A stretch of DNA of 64,000 bases from Thalassotalea sp. (lineage in GTDB: Bacteria > Pseudomonadota > Gammaproteobacteria > Enterobacterales > Alteromonadaceae). The notes beneath the pieces were generated by a model. That model ran no database searches. It was not told the DNA's origin and saw only the letters and a list, made by a program, of their open reading frames with translations. Position 1 is the first letter of the stretch. Every line of letters starts with the position of its first letter. The DNA lies in contig JAKVCY010000017.1 in assembly GCA_022448425.1 (NCBI GenBank), positions 1 to 64,000 of the forward strand, written 5' to 3'. The position numbers and the translations under genes are program-made. Positions 50,725-60,434 of the stretch are shown piece by piece.

Positions 50725-51882
50725 ATGTCATCTAGCGAACATTCGTTATTAAAAAATCTTCCGAATCAAAAAGCACCTGAAGATACGCGCGTTATTGTGG
50801 GTATGTCTGGCGGTGTAGACTCATCTGTATCTGCATACTTGTTACTTGAACAAGGCTATCAGGTAGAAGGTCTATTCATGAAAAATTGGGAAGAAGATGA
50901 TACTGATGAATATTGCGCTGCTGCAGAAGATTTAATTGATGCACAGGCCGTATGTGACAAGCTTGGTATTAAGCTTCACACCATCAACTTTGCTACTGAA
51001 TACTGGGACAATGTATTTGAATACTTTCTTGCGGAGTACAAAGCAGGCCGCACACCAAACCCAGATATCATGTGTAACAAGGAAATTAAATTTAAAGCTT
51101 TCCTTGAGTTCGCCTGTGAAGACTTAGGTGCAGATTACATTGCAACTGGTCATTACGTGCGCCGCGACTATCGTTTAGACAAGAATGGCAACGAGAAATG
51201 GCACATGATTCGTGGCCTAGATAGCAACAAAGATCAAAGCTATTTCTTATATACCCTAAGTCACAAGCAAGTTGGTCAAACACTCTTCCCTGTGGGCGAT
51301 ATCGAAAAGCCAGAAGTACGTGCTATCGCTGAAACAGCAGGCCTAATTACACACAACAAAAAAGACAGCACCGGCATCTGCTTCATCGGTGAGCGCAAGT
51401 TTAAAGACTTCTTACAAAAATTCTTACCAGCACAACCTGGTAAAATTGAGTCCGCTGAAGGTGAAGTTGTTGGTGACCATGATGGCCTTATGTACCACAC
51501 ACTTGGACAGCGCAAAGGTCTTCGCATTGGTGGATTAGCAAACGCAGGCGACGAGCCTTGGTATGTTGTTGATAAAGATTTAGAACGCAACGTGCTAATT
51601 GTTGGCCAGGGTCATAATCACCCAAGACTATTTTCAAAAGGTTTAATCGCTAACCAGTTACATTGGGTTGACAGAGAAGCTGTCGAAGCACCATTTACAT
51701 GCACAGTAAAAACTCGTTATCGCCAAGACGACGTAAACTGTACGGTTACACCGTTAGAAAATGATGAATATGAAATCATGTTCGATGAACAGCAAAGCTC
51801 GGTTACTCCGGGACAGTCAGTTGTATTCTACCAAGGCGATGTTTGTCTTGGTGGAGGCATTATTAATACATTAATTCGTTAA
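50725..51882 (+). CDS. mnmA: tRNA-specific 2-thiouridylase MnmA
   Basis: MnmA makes 2-thiouridine at wobble position 34 of tRNA-Lys, Glu and Gln, taking sulfur from the Tus relay. The 385-residue protein has the PP-loop [20 protein letters not shown], the catalytic Cys of [13 protein letters not shown] and the second Cys in [12 protein letters not shown]. The C-terminal beta-barrel reads [14 protein letters not shown]. It has about 17 extra residues at the N-terminus compared with E. coli (368). hflD follows six bases after its stop. Confidence 0.97.
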   Translation: MSSSEHSLLKNLPNQKAPEDTRVIVGMSGGVDSSVSAYLLLEQGYQVEGLFMKNWEEDDTDEYCAAAEDLIDAQAVCDKLGIKLHTINFATEYWDNVFEYFLAEYKAGRTPNPDIMCNKEIKFKAFLEFACEDLGADYIATGHYVRRDYRLDKNGNEKWHMIRGLDSNKDQSYFLYTLSHKQVGQTLFPVGDIEKPEVRAIAETAGLITHNKKDSTGICFIGERKFKDFLQKFLPAQPGKIESAEGEVVGDHDGLMYHTLGQRKGLRIGGLANAGDEPWYVVDKDLERNVLIVGQGHNHPRLFSKGLIANQLHWVDREAVEAPFTCTVKTRYRQDDVNCTVTPLENDEYEIMFDEQQSSVTPGQSVVFYQGDVCLGGGIINTLIR

Positions 51883-51887
51883 GCATA

Positions 51888-52505
51888 ATGAGAGATCAAA
51901 CCATTACGTTCGCCGCTATTTGTCAAATAGCGGCTATGGTGCAAAAAATTGCCCGCCAAGGAAGTGTAAACGACGAACAGTTCGAAGTTATGCTCTCCAG
52001 CATCATCAATACATCGCCTTCAGACACTTTGGATGTTTACGGTGGTGAGCTAAGTCACCTGCAAGATGGCTTAAAAGCACTGAGTTATCACTTAGGTAAC
52101 GAAAATAAGCAAAAAGACCCTGAGTTAACACGATATATCGTTAGCCTGCTGAATTTAGAGCGCCGACTTACAAAAAACAGCAAGCAACTCAATGCGCTCG
52201 GTCAACGTATCGCCGATATCCAACGCCAATCACACCACTATAACCTTACCAGCCCCCAAATGATAAGTAGTATCGCAAGCATCTACAGCGAACTCATTAG
52301 TCCACTCGGCGCAAGAATTCAGGTAGCTGGTGATCCAAGCATTCTTAAAACTGAAGCTAATCAACACAAAGTAAGAGCTCTTTTATTAGCAGGTGTACGC
52401 AGCGCAGTTCTGTGGCGCCAAGTGGGTGGTAAGCGTAGAAATATTTTATTTGCACGTTCTAAACTTCTAGATTGTGCTAAACAATTACTCAACGAAATTT
52501 ATTAA
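51888..52505 (+). CDS. hflD: HflD, high-frequency lysogenization protein homolog
   Basis: This 205-residue helical protein matches HflD: FAAICQIAAMVQKIARQGSV at the N-terminus, a central YIVSLLNLERRLTKNSKQLN helix and HKVRALLLAGVRSAVLWRQV near the end. HflD is a peripheral membrane protein that sequesters lambda CII in E. coli; its normal cellular role is unclear. Position between mnmA (6 bp) and purB (30 bp) is the conserved context. Confidence 0.94.
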   Translation: MRDQTITFAAICQIAAMVQKIARQGSVNDEQFEVMLSSIINTSPSDTLDVYGGELSHLQDGLKALSYHLGNENKQKDPELTRYIVSLLNLERRLTKNSKQLNALGQRIADIQRQSHHYNLTSPQMISSIASIYSELISPLGARIQVAGDPSILKTEANQHKVRALLLAGVRSAVLWRQVGGKRRNILFARSKLLDCAKQLLNEIY

Positions 52506-52526
52506 ACTTTATCTATTGGTTTTTAG

Positions 52527-53903
<1,377 letters not shown>

Positions 53904-53930
53904 TTGATCCTTCGCGAAAGCCTATCAAAT

Positions 53931-53957
53931 AAGGGGTTCAGATGAGCCCCTTTTTAT
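53931..53957 (+). terminator. Intrinsic terminator of purB
   Basis: AAGGGGTTCA and TGAGCCCCTT form a stem with one wobble, followed by Ts, 28 bp past the purB stop. Confidence 0.88.
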
Positions 53958-53988
53958 TTACCAGGATTTTCATTAAGGCTAGGTAATT

Positions 53989-55134
53989 ATGTACACAATT
54001 AATTGGGCTGATTTAACGCCTGAAACATTCATGAAAGAATACTGGCAGAAAAAGCCATTATTAATCAAAAGAGGCTTCGAGGATTTCCAAGATCCTATTT
54101 CTGCTGATGAACTTGCTGGCCTTGCAATGGAGCAAGAGCTAGAGTCTCGAATTATCAAGCATAACAATTTTGATAACTGGCAAGTTGAGCACGGTCCATT
54201 CGAAGACTTCTCTAAGTTTGGTGAACAAGACTGGACGCTACTAGTTCAAGCAGTAAACAATTGGTCAGAAACAACAAGTGCATTAATTTCTCCGTTCAAG
54301 TTTTTACCGAACTGGCGCATAGATGACGTTATGGTGAGCTTTTCAACACCCAATGGTGGTGTCGGAGCGCATTTAGATCAATACGATGTATTTATAATCC
54401 AAGGCGAAGGAAAACGCCACTGGCAAGTAGGCTTACCTGATAACACGCTTGAACAACTGCTTCCACACGAAGACTTAAAGCAAGTGTCGCCATTCACACC
54501 ATTAATCGATGAGATAACAGAGCCAGGTGATATCCTTTACATTCCACCTAACCACCCTCACAACGGTGTTGCTATCGAAAACTCACTCAACTATTCCGTT
54601 GGTTTCCAAGCGCCTAATGGACAAGAGCTCGTATCGGCACTAGCCGACACTATGATTGATAAATGCTTAGCCGAAAATCGATTTGGGGATAGTGAACGAA
54701 CGCCCACGGAAACACCTGAGTTATTGGCAGCAAAAGACATTAAAGCGTTACAGTCATTTATGATTGAAAGCGCCTCTGATTTAGATGTTTTTAGTGATAT
54801 GGTTGCATCATTTACGACACGTAGCCATCACACATTAGAGCTATTAGTGCCAGTAGAGCCATTTAATGAAGAAGCTGTGATCGGGTACTTAAATGACCCT
54901 GAAATTTTCGTTCGACCAGTACTTGGTATCAAAGCACTTATCAATGAGCAAAATGGCGATTTCTATATTAATGGTGATCGAGTAGCAATAACGGATACAA
55001 CACGAGAATTAGCAAGCATTCTGGCAAAAAATGAGCCTTTGACCACAGATCGTCTAAAAAGTTTCACAGATTGTTTGATTAATGTACAGATGTTAACTAG
55101 TGTTTTAAATATGGGCTACTGGTATATCGATTAG
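53989..55134 (+). CDS. roxA: Ribosomal protein uL16 arginine hydroxylase RoxA (YcfD)
   Basis: RoxA is a JmjC-type Fe(II)/2-oxoglutarate oxygenase that hydroxylates an arginine of ribosomal protein L16. The 381 residues show the N-terminal FMKEYWQKKPLLIKRGF, the iron facial triad in VGAHLDQYDVFIIQ (HxD) with the distal His in YIPPNHPHNGVA, then the dimerisation helices and a C-terminal winged-helix-like domain. Position just after purB is common in gammaproteobacteria. AGG precedes the ATG at 53989. Confidence 0.95.
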   Translation: MYTINWADLTPETFMKEYWQKKPLLIKRGFEDFQDPISADELAGLAMEQELESRIIKHNNFDNWQVEHGPFEDFSKFGEQDWTLLVQAVNNWSETTSALISPFKFLPNWRIDDVMVSFSTPNGGVGAHLDQYDVFIIQGEGKRHWQVGLPDNTLEQLLPHEDLKQVSPFTPLIDEITEPGDILYIPPNHPHNGVAIENSLNYSVGFQAPNGQELVSALADTMIDKCLAENRFGDSERTPTETPELLAAKDIKALQSFMIESASDLDVFSDMVASFTTRSHHTLELLVPVEPFNEEAVIGYLNDPEIFVRPVLGIKALINEQNGDFYINGDRVAITDTTRELASILAKNEPLTTDRLKSFTDCLINVQMLTSVLNMGYWYID

Positions 55135-55138
55135 TAAC

Positions 55139-55600
55139 ATGCATTACAGCGTCAGTCGTGTTTCTTGGGAGTTTGCAGCTCCCCTGCTGAAAACTGTACG
55201 AGAACGTGTTTTTATTTGCGAGCATCGCATTCCAAAACGCGTTGAATTTGACCGCAATGATCGTCAGGCAATTCACATGCTCATTTGCGATGACAATTCT
55301 CAAGAGCCCGTAGCGACTGGCCGCATCCTCCCTTCTGGAGAAATTGGACGCATTGCCGTTATTAAAGAACACCGCCGACAAAACCTAGACGAGCTGATAT
55401 TAAGAGGCTTACTAAAAGCTGCTAGAGATCTGTCGTTAAATGCAGTTTACATTCATAGTCCACTGGAAGCAGTGGACTATTTTATTAAGAATGGGTTTAA
55501 ACCGATTGGTGGAGTGTTTATGGAGGCAGGCTTACCAAAACAGCAAATGAATTGCCCCATAGATCAAATTATCGGTAAGAGGTGCTATCTAAGCCACTAG
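55139..55600 (+). CDS. GNAT family N-acetyltransferase
   Basis: This 153-residue GNAT-fold protein starts four bases after roxA, so the two are probably cotranscribed. The core reads RVFICEHRIPKRVEFDRNDR, VATGRILPSGEIGRIAVIKE (beta4 and the edge of the CoA site) and VDYFIKNGFKPIGGVFMEAG. It belongs to the YjcF/ElaA-like group. In place of the canonical Q-x-x-G-x-G/A loop it reads HRRQNLDELIL, a weak match, so CoA binding may be altered. The substrate is unknown. Confidence 0.82.
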   Translation: MHYSVSRVSWEFAAPLLKTVRERVFICEHRIPKRVEFDRNDRQAIHMLICDDNSQEPVATGRILPSGEIGRIAVIKEHRRQNLDELILRGLLKAARDLSLNAVYIHSPLEAVDYFIKNGFKPIGGVFMEAGLPKQQMNCPIDQIIGKRCYLSH

Positions 55601-55661
55601 CATTCTGCCTAAGATTATTAAAATCTAGACTGTTGAAAGCTATATTGTTGAACACCAACAA

Positions 55662-56063
55662 TTAGGCCTCAGCGCCCCAAACGCTTGCATCTTCGTATAA
55701 ACGATATAAGTTCTCAGCTTTATTAATCAATAACTTACCAAACTCTTGTTGAGAGTTATCATCAGCTGCTAGCAAGTTTTCCGCTTGCATCTGCCATTTT
55801 AATGAGAAATGGCGCATAACATCACGAGCGTCTTTAGATACGTCAATATTAACGTGATCGGTAGGCACGTCGCCGTTGATTACCCAGTAGCTTTTGTTGT
55901 TGGTGTCTGAAATATGCCAAACAGCAACGTATGGGCCTAAGTGGCGGCATTCATCCGTTTTCACAGTTGTACCGATAACACCTTTATCAGCTAAGTATTT
56001 CAAAGCCTCTTGGTATTTTTCCTTTACCCATTGTTCCTGCGTAATATTGTTCTGATTTTCCAT
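55662..56063 (-). CDS. DUF4826 family protein
   Basis: This 133-residue soluble protein matches DUF4826: TQEQWVKEKYQEALKYLADK, a strand pair ending in KSYWVINGDVPTDHVN, and SKDARDVMRHFSLKWQMQAE. The family is uncharacterised and common in Alteromonadales and Vibrionales. AAGG eight bases before ATG 56063 supports this start over the ATG at 56093. It converges with the roxA-GNAT pair and diverges from leucine dehydrogenase. Confidence 0.82.
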   Translation of the reverse strand: MENQNNITQEQWVKEKYQEALKYLADKGVIGTTVKTDECRHLGPYVAVWHISDTNNKSYWVINGDVPTDHVNIDVSKDARDVMRHFSLKWQMQAENLLAADDNSQQEFGKLLINKAENLYRLYEDASVWGAEA

Positions 56064-56154
56064 AAAACTAACCTTAAATTTATTCGCAGACATATTAACG
56101 CTTGTACTTATAAATGAACACTCATATCACAATAAAATTTTTTGCCTTTCTAGA

Positions 56155-56170
56155 TTGACGTTTACGTAAA
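56155..56170. promoter_or_regulatory. LiuR-like operator upstream of leucine dehydrogenase
   Basis: TTGACGTTTACGTAAA is a 7-2-7 near-palindrome (TTKACGT / ACGTAAA) resembling the sites of LiuR, the MerR-family repressor of branched-chain amino acid breakdown in gammaproteobacteria. It lies 135 bp before the leucine dehydrogenase start. Binding is inferred from motif and target only. Confidence 0.5.
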
Positions 56171-56305
56171 TGATAATGTTGCCCAAAATTTTACTACAAC
56201 AGTTAATACAACAAGATCTGCACGTAAGTTTGTTAGGGTTCAAAAACTAATTTAAATAATACTTAACGGTTTGCGTGCTAATGACATTTTCCCTGGAGAG
56301 ATAAA

Positions 56306-57340
56306 GTGGCTTTTTTCGATTTAGTAGATTTTGATAATCATGAGCAAGTAGTTTTTTGTAGCGATGAAGCATCAGGTTTAAAAGCAATTATTGCAGTTCA
56401 CAGTACTAAGCTAGGCGCTGCGGTTGGTGGTTGTCGCATGTGGGATTACGCTTCAGACGAAGAAGCATTAGTTGACGTATTGCGCCTTTCAAAAGGTATG
56501 ACATATAAGAATGCCATGGCCGGTTTAACCATGGGTGGTGGTAAATCAGTTATTATTGGCGACGCCAAAACTTTAAAGTCAGACGAATTATTTAAAGCAT
56601 TTGGACGTGCACTTAATGGACTTGGTGGTCGTTATTTAAGCGCCGAAGACGTAAACATTACGACGGCTGACATTGCCATAGCTAACACCGAAACGCCTTA
56701 CGTAACCGGTACAGAAGGAAAAAGTGGTAACCCTGCACCATTTACTGCATTAGGTACGTTTTTAGGTATTAAAGCCTCGGCAAAACACAAACTTGGTCGT
56801 GATGATTTAAAGGGTTTGACCGTTGCTGTTCAAGGGCTAGGTAGTGTTGGTTTTTACTTATGTGAGCACCTTCATAAAGCTGGTGCAAACCTTGTCGTCA
56901 ATGACATCAACAAAGAAGCACTTGATAAGGCACAAAGGCAGTTTAACGCCGAGGTTGTTGGCCTAAATGACATTTACGATGTTGATTGTGACATCTATGC
57001 CCCTTGTGCTCTTGGCGCAACCATTAATGACTCAACTATTGACCGAATCAAAGCAAAAATTGTAGCAGGTTGTGCGAACAACCAGCTGGCAGAACCAAGA
57101 CATGACCAAGCTTTAGTTGAGCGAGGTATCCTTTACGCTCCGGATTATGTAATCAATGCTGGTGGTATAATTAACGTATCGTTTGAAGAAGATTACAGCT
57201 CTGATAAAGCAACACGTAAAGTAGAAGAAATTTACGATACGCTTATTGACGTATTTACTAAAGCAGATAGCGAACAAAAACCAACAGGCCAAGTTGCCGA
57301 TGCTATTGCCCGTGAAATCATTGCGCGCGGTGGTAAATAA
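56306..57340 (+). CDS. ldh: Leucine (Leu/Val/Phe family) dehydrogenase
   Basis: It oxidatively deaminates leucine, and also valine and isoleucine, to 2-oxo acids with NAD+. The 344-residue protein has the substrate segment LGAAVGGCRMWDY, the catalytic Lys80 in LTMGGGKSVIIGD and a Rossmann loop VAVQGLGSVGFYLCEHL. PCALGATIND is the family dimer-loop segment. It starts with GTG at 56306, preceded by GGAGAG at ideal spacing. It stands alone with a terminator behind it and a LiuR-like box in front, which fits branched-chain amino acid catabolism. Confidence 0.94.
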   Translation: MAFFDLVDFDNHEQVVFCSDEASGLKAIIAVHSTKLGAAVGGCRMWDYASDEEALVDVLRLSKGMTYKNAMAGLTMGGGKSVIIGDAKTLKSDELFKAFGRALNGLGGRYLSAEDVNITTADIAIANTETPYVTGTEGKSGNPAPFTALGTFLGIKASAKHKLGRDDLKGLTVAVQGLGSVGFYLCEHLHKAGANLVVNDINKEALDKAQRQFNAEVVGLNDIYDVDCDIYAPCALGATINDSTIDRIKAKIVAGCANNQLAEPRHDQALVERGILYAPDYVINAGGIINVSFEEDYSSDKATRKVEEIYDTLIDVFTKADSEQKPTGQVADAIAREIIARGGK

Positions 57341-57387
57341 CCTCGTTTATTTCATCTTTACTTTTTTGGTATAGAAACCCCTAACAC

Positions 57388-57424
57388 AAAGGCTATTCGC
57401 TAAATTTAGTGAATAGCCTTTTTT
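57388..57424 (+). terminator. Intrinsic terminator of leucine dehydrogenase
   Basis: A 16-bp stem with one wobble (AAAGGCTATTCGCTAA / TTAGTGAATAGCCTTT) ends in six Ts, 48 bp past the stop. Confidence 0.93.
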
Positions 57425-57585
57425 ACTGCCAAGATTTGACCAAGACTAGATCAAGTTCTAAAGCATTATTTTAAACAACACTTAAAACAAAAACTAAACT
57501 TCTCAACGCCTTCAATTGGTATATCTAAAATTCTTAGCTAGGCTTAGGTGTTCAGGATGATAACTTTGTAAAGGATATACAAAAT

Positions 57586-58395
57586 ATGGACACTATAGCT
57601 ATACCCAAAATTCAGCACTTTCTATTCTACCTACTCATAATGGTAAGTGCGTTCACACCAAACCTAGCATCAGCTGCACTCATTTTTTCTGAAGGTTTCG
57701 AAACGGATGGTAACGGTACACGTTACGTCACTTCTATTTCAGAATTCAGTGATGGTAGCAGTGACTTTTTTACACGTACTAATGGCTCAAACATTAGTAC
57801 TAATTATCAGGTTAATGGTTATGAAGGCGACTATTTCTTTACTGCGCAAGATATAGATGGCGAAGGTGCGCAAGCCCTTCAAAATTTAGTTTTTGAAGAT
57901 ATCGATATATCATTGTTTTCAAACCTGATATTCAATGTCGATATTGCCGAGGATGATGATGGTTCTAGCCAAGACTGGGACGCTCAGGATTTTGTCAGCT
58001 TTGCCTATCAGATAGACAACGGTGGTTATACAGATTTTCTCGCTTTTGAAGCGCAAACCTCGTCTGGTTCAAATTTTGAGCCCGCAATCGATACAAACTA
58101 CGATGGAATTGGCGATGGACAGGCGCTAAGTAGCGACTTTCAAACATTTACCACCTCAATTATTGGAAAAGGTACGTTGCTAGATATCCAAATAACATTT
58201 TCGTTAAATTCTGGCGATGAAGATATCGCTATCGACAATCTCAATTTGACTGGCACCACGATTAGCAACACAGTTGCCGTTTCAGCTCCGCCAACCTTTG
58301 TCATTATGTTACTGTCGTTACTCGGTTTAATCGCTTGTAACAGCAGTGTTACAACGACTTACAAGAAAAAACTGTCGCCAGCGAAAGAGCAGTAA
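57586..58395 (+). CDS. Secreted protein with PEP-CTERM-like sorting tail
   Basis: This 269-residue protein has a signal peptide (FLFYLLIMVSAFTPNLASA), an acidic beta-rich body (FSEGFETDGNGTRYVTS; DNGGYTDFLAFEAQ; Asp-rich patches that could bind Ca2+) and a C-terminal tripartite tail. The tail is VSAPPTFVIMLLSLLGLIAC followed by a Lys-rich cluster, which resembles PEP-CTERM-type exosortase sorting signals with AP in place of EP. The body is like jelly-roll choice-of-anchor domains of surface proteins. No exosortase is present in this window. The specific function is unknown. Confidence 0.7.
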   Translation: MDTIAIPKIQHFLFYLLIMVSAFTPNLASAALIFSEGFETDGNGTRYVTSISEFSDGSSDFFTRTNGSNISTNYQVNGYEGDYFFTAQDIDGEGAQALQNLVFEDIDISLFSNLIFNVDIAEDDDGSSQDWDAQDFVSFAYQIDNGGYTDFLAFEAQTSSGSNFEPAIDTNYDGIGDGQALSSDFQTFTTSIIGKGTLLDIQITFSLNSGDEDIAIDNLNLTGTTISNTVAVSAPPTFVIMLLSLLGLIACNSSVTTTYKKKLSPAKEQ

Positions 58396-58902
58396 CTTTT
58401 TTGCTAATTCGAGCAACGACGACACAATCTAAATAAACCCGTTATCATTCAGAATATTAAGGGAGTTCAACGCTCCCCTAATACATCATTACGTGCATTC
58501 ATAGCACGTAACTAATACAGCAATATCACATAATTAGTACAGCATTAGCGCAAAATAAATACACCAATAACTTCTTATGAAGTTTCACCACTAGTTTTTT
58601 GTAGCAGACTCTATTAAATGCTCGAGAATAATTGCGTTTTGATACAATGCCGTGGAACAATTGACGCTTGAGCCGTGAGCCGTGAGCCTTGAGCCTTGAG
58701 CCTTGAGCCTTGAGACTAAGATTTACAAATTACAGCGAGAGACAATAGCTCCCCAAAGCGCAGTTTTACAATGGTTAGTTTATTGTTTTTCCAATAATAT
58801 AGTGACTTTGCTTTAACGTGAGGTTTTATCACAAAAGTCGAAGCTGTAATCGACAATGTAATAAGAATAAGCAAGAATAAAATGCAAGAACAAGGTGCGT
58901 TT
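58396..58902. other. Gene-free stretch before pxpA
   Basis: This 507-bp AT-rich gap holds a GGGAG/CTCCC hairpin (58461-58477), an ACGTGC/GCACGT hairpin (58491-58509), the heptamer tandem repeat at 58667-58715, and a GTCGA/TCGAC inverted repeat (58837-58854) about 50 bp before pxpA that could be an operator. No protein-coding frame is supported. Confidence 0.6.
58667..58715. repeat. Heptanucleotide tandem repeat, seven units
   Basis: Seven consecutive 7-bp units alternate between CTTGAGC and CGTGAGC (order: CTT, CGT, CGT, CTT, CTT, CTT, and a final CTTGAGA). It is a small variable-number repeat between the secreted protein gene and pxpA. Confidence 0.92.
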
Positions 58903-59634
58903 ATGAAACTCAATTGCGATTTAGGTGAAAGCTACGGCGTATGGAAAATGGGACAAGACGATTTGGTCATGCCTCATATTGATATGGCAAACGTCGCCTG
59001 TGGATTCCATGCTGGTGATCCGCATGTCATCAATAAAACACTGAAGCTAGCCAAGCAATTCAACACTGAAGTTGGCGCACATCCAAGTTACCCTGACAGT
59101 CTAGGATTCGGCAGGCGTTCGATAAAATGCAGCGCAACAGAAATCATCGACTTAATGCTCTATCAGATAGCTGCTCTTGATGGGATGGCAAAAAGCCAAG
59201 GAATAACAATTTCCTATGTAAAGCCTCATGGCGCGTTATACAACGATATGATGGCAAATAGCGATATTTTTGAAGCCATTCTTCAAGCCATGAATCAATA
59301 CTATCGTCCTCTTAAGCTTATGATCCTTGCGACAGCTGACGCAGAAGACCGCAAAATTAAGGCATCCTCTTATGGCGTCGAGTTAATATTTGAGGCCTTT
59401 GCAGACCGACGCTATACCGCTCAAGGTGCACTAGCACCTCGTTCTCAAAAAGGTTCAGTATTGGATAGGAAGTCTACGCTAGAGCAAGTAGAGTCCCTTG
59501 TTAACAATGGACACGTCATTTGCGATACAGGAGCGACAATTGCGATACAAGCTGACACCATCTGTGTTCATGGTGATAACGAAGAAGCCATTGAATTAGT
59601 TGAGCAAATTAGATCCTTATGTCTCAAAAAATAA
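58903..59634 (+). CDS. pxpA: 5-oxoprolinase subunit A (LamB/YcsF family)
   Basis: PxpA with PxpBC hydrolyses 5-oxo-L-proline to glutamate using ATP. The protein starts MKLNCDLGESYGVWKMGQDD, the family signature, and continues IDMANVACGFHAGDPHVINK, GAHPSYPDSLGFGRR and VKPHGALYNDM. ATG 58903 with AAGGTG upstream gives 243 residues, near the usual ~245; an earlier ATG at 58882 adds seven residues. The last bases overlap pxpB in TAATG, which implies translational coupling. Confidence 0.95.
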   Translation: MKLNCDLGESYGVWKMGQDDLVMPHIDMANVACGFHAGDPHVINKTLKLAKQFNTEVGAHPSYPDSLGFGRRSIKCSATEIIDLMLYQIAALDGMAKSQGITISYVKPHGALYNDMMANSDIFEAILQAMNQYYRPLKLMILATADAEDRKIKASSYGVELIFEAFADRRYTAQGALAPRSQKGSVLDRKSTLEQVESLVNNGHVICDTGATIAIQADTICVHGDNEEAIELVEQIRSLCLKK

Positions 59635-60434
59635 TGTCTTCAAAGCTAACTCCATCAAAAAACGTGTCATCAATAGAAGTGCGATCAAAAGAAAGTACAA
59701 CAGGAACATTTGAAGCTCTGATTGAAATAGCTGGCGAAGATGCCCTAATCGTCTATCTCAAACAACCTTCGCTTGTCGCGTCCAGTAACAAGATTGCAGC
59801 ACTTAGAACTAGAGTAATTGCGGATCTTGGTAGTAAAGTAGTTGACACTATCCCCTCTTATCAATCGTTGTTAGTCATTTTTGATGTATTTAAAACCGAC
59901 CATTTTGAAGTTAAGAAAAACATCCGCAAACATCTCACAGGGCTGGTGCCTAATGACGTAAACACTCACGCAACCAGTGACGAATCCACTGACGTTAGCT
60001 CCAAACGAGCTATAGAATTACCAGTGTTTTACTCTGCGAAAAGCGGCCCTGATTTACATGAACTTGCGACACACGCTCAGTTATCTGTAGAAGATGTGAT
60101 TGCGCTACACCAAGCACAAATTTATCAAGTATTCGCCCTTGGCTTCGCGCCAGGCTTTGCTTTTCTCGGTGAAGTTGACGAACGCATAGCAAAAGCAAGG
60201 CTTTCAACGCCAAGAAAGCAAGTCCCCAAGGGCGCCGTAGGAATAGCAGACAGGCAAACTGCAGTTTATCCAGCGGCTTCCCCTGGCGGTTGGAATCTCA
60301 TAGGCCTTTGTCCAACACCTTTATTCGATCCTGAGAATGAACCCCATGTGCCTTTTCAGGTAGGCGATTCGGTTAAGTTCTATTCGATCGACGAAAACGA
60401 GTTTATTGCAATGGGAGGTAGTTTTGAGTACTAA
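59634..60434 (+). CDS. pxpB: 5-oxoprolinase subunit B (KipI/allophanate hydrolase subunit 1-like)
   Basis: This subunit carries the AHS1/KipI domain: SLLVIFDVFKTDHFE, then VEDVIALHQAQIYQVFALGF and APGFAFLGEVDERIAKARLS with the conserved Pro/Gly loop, then RQTAVYPAASPGGWNLIGLC. At 266 residues it is longer than usual (about 220) because of an N-terminal extension and a low-complexity insert near residues 110-125. The ATG at 59634 overlaps the pxpA stop; an upstream ATG at 59619 has no ribosome-binding site. Confidence 0.93.
   Translation: MSSKLTPSKNVSSIEVRSKESTTGTFEALIEIAGEDALIVYLKQPSLVASSNKIAALRTRVIADLGSKVVDTIPSYQSLLVIFDVFKTDHFEVKKNIRKHLTGLVPNDVNTHATSDESTDVSSKRAIELPVFYSAKSGPDLHELATHAQLSVEDVIALHQAQIYQVFALGFAPGFAFLGEVDERIAKARLSTPRKQVPKGAVGIADRQTAVYPAASPGGWNLIGLCPTPLFDPENEPHVPFQVGDSVKFYSIDENEFIAMGGSFEY

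Noticed and set aside
58667-58715. CRISPR array
   Set aside because: The repeat unit is only 7 bp with no spacers and no cas genes nearby.
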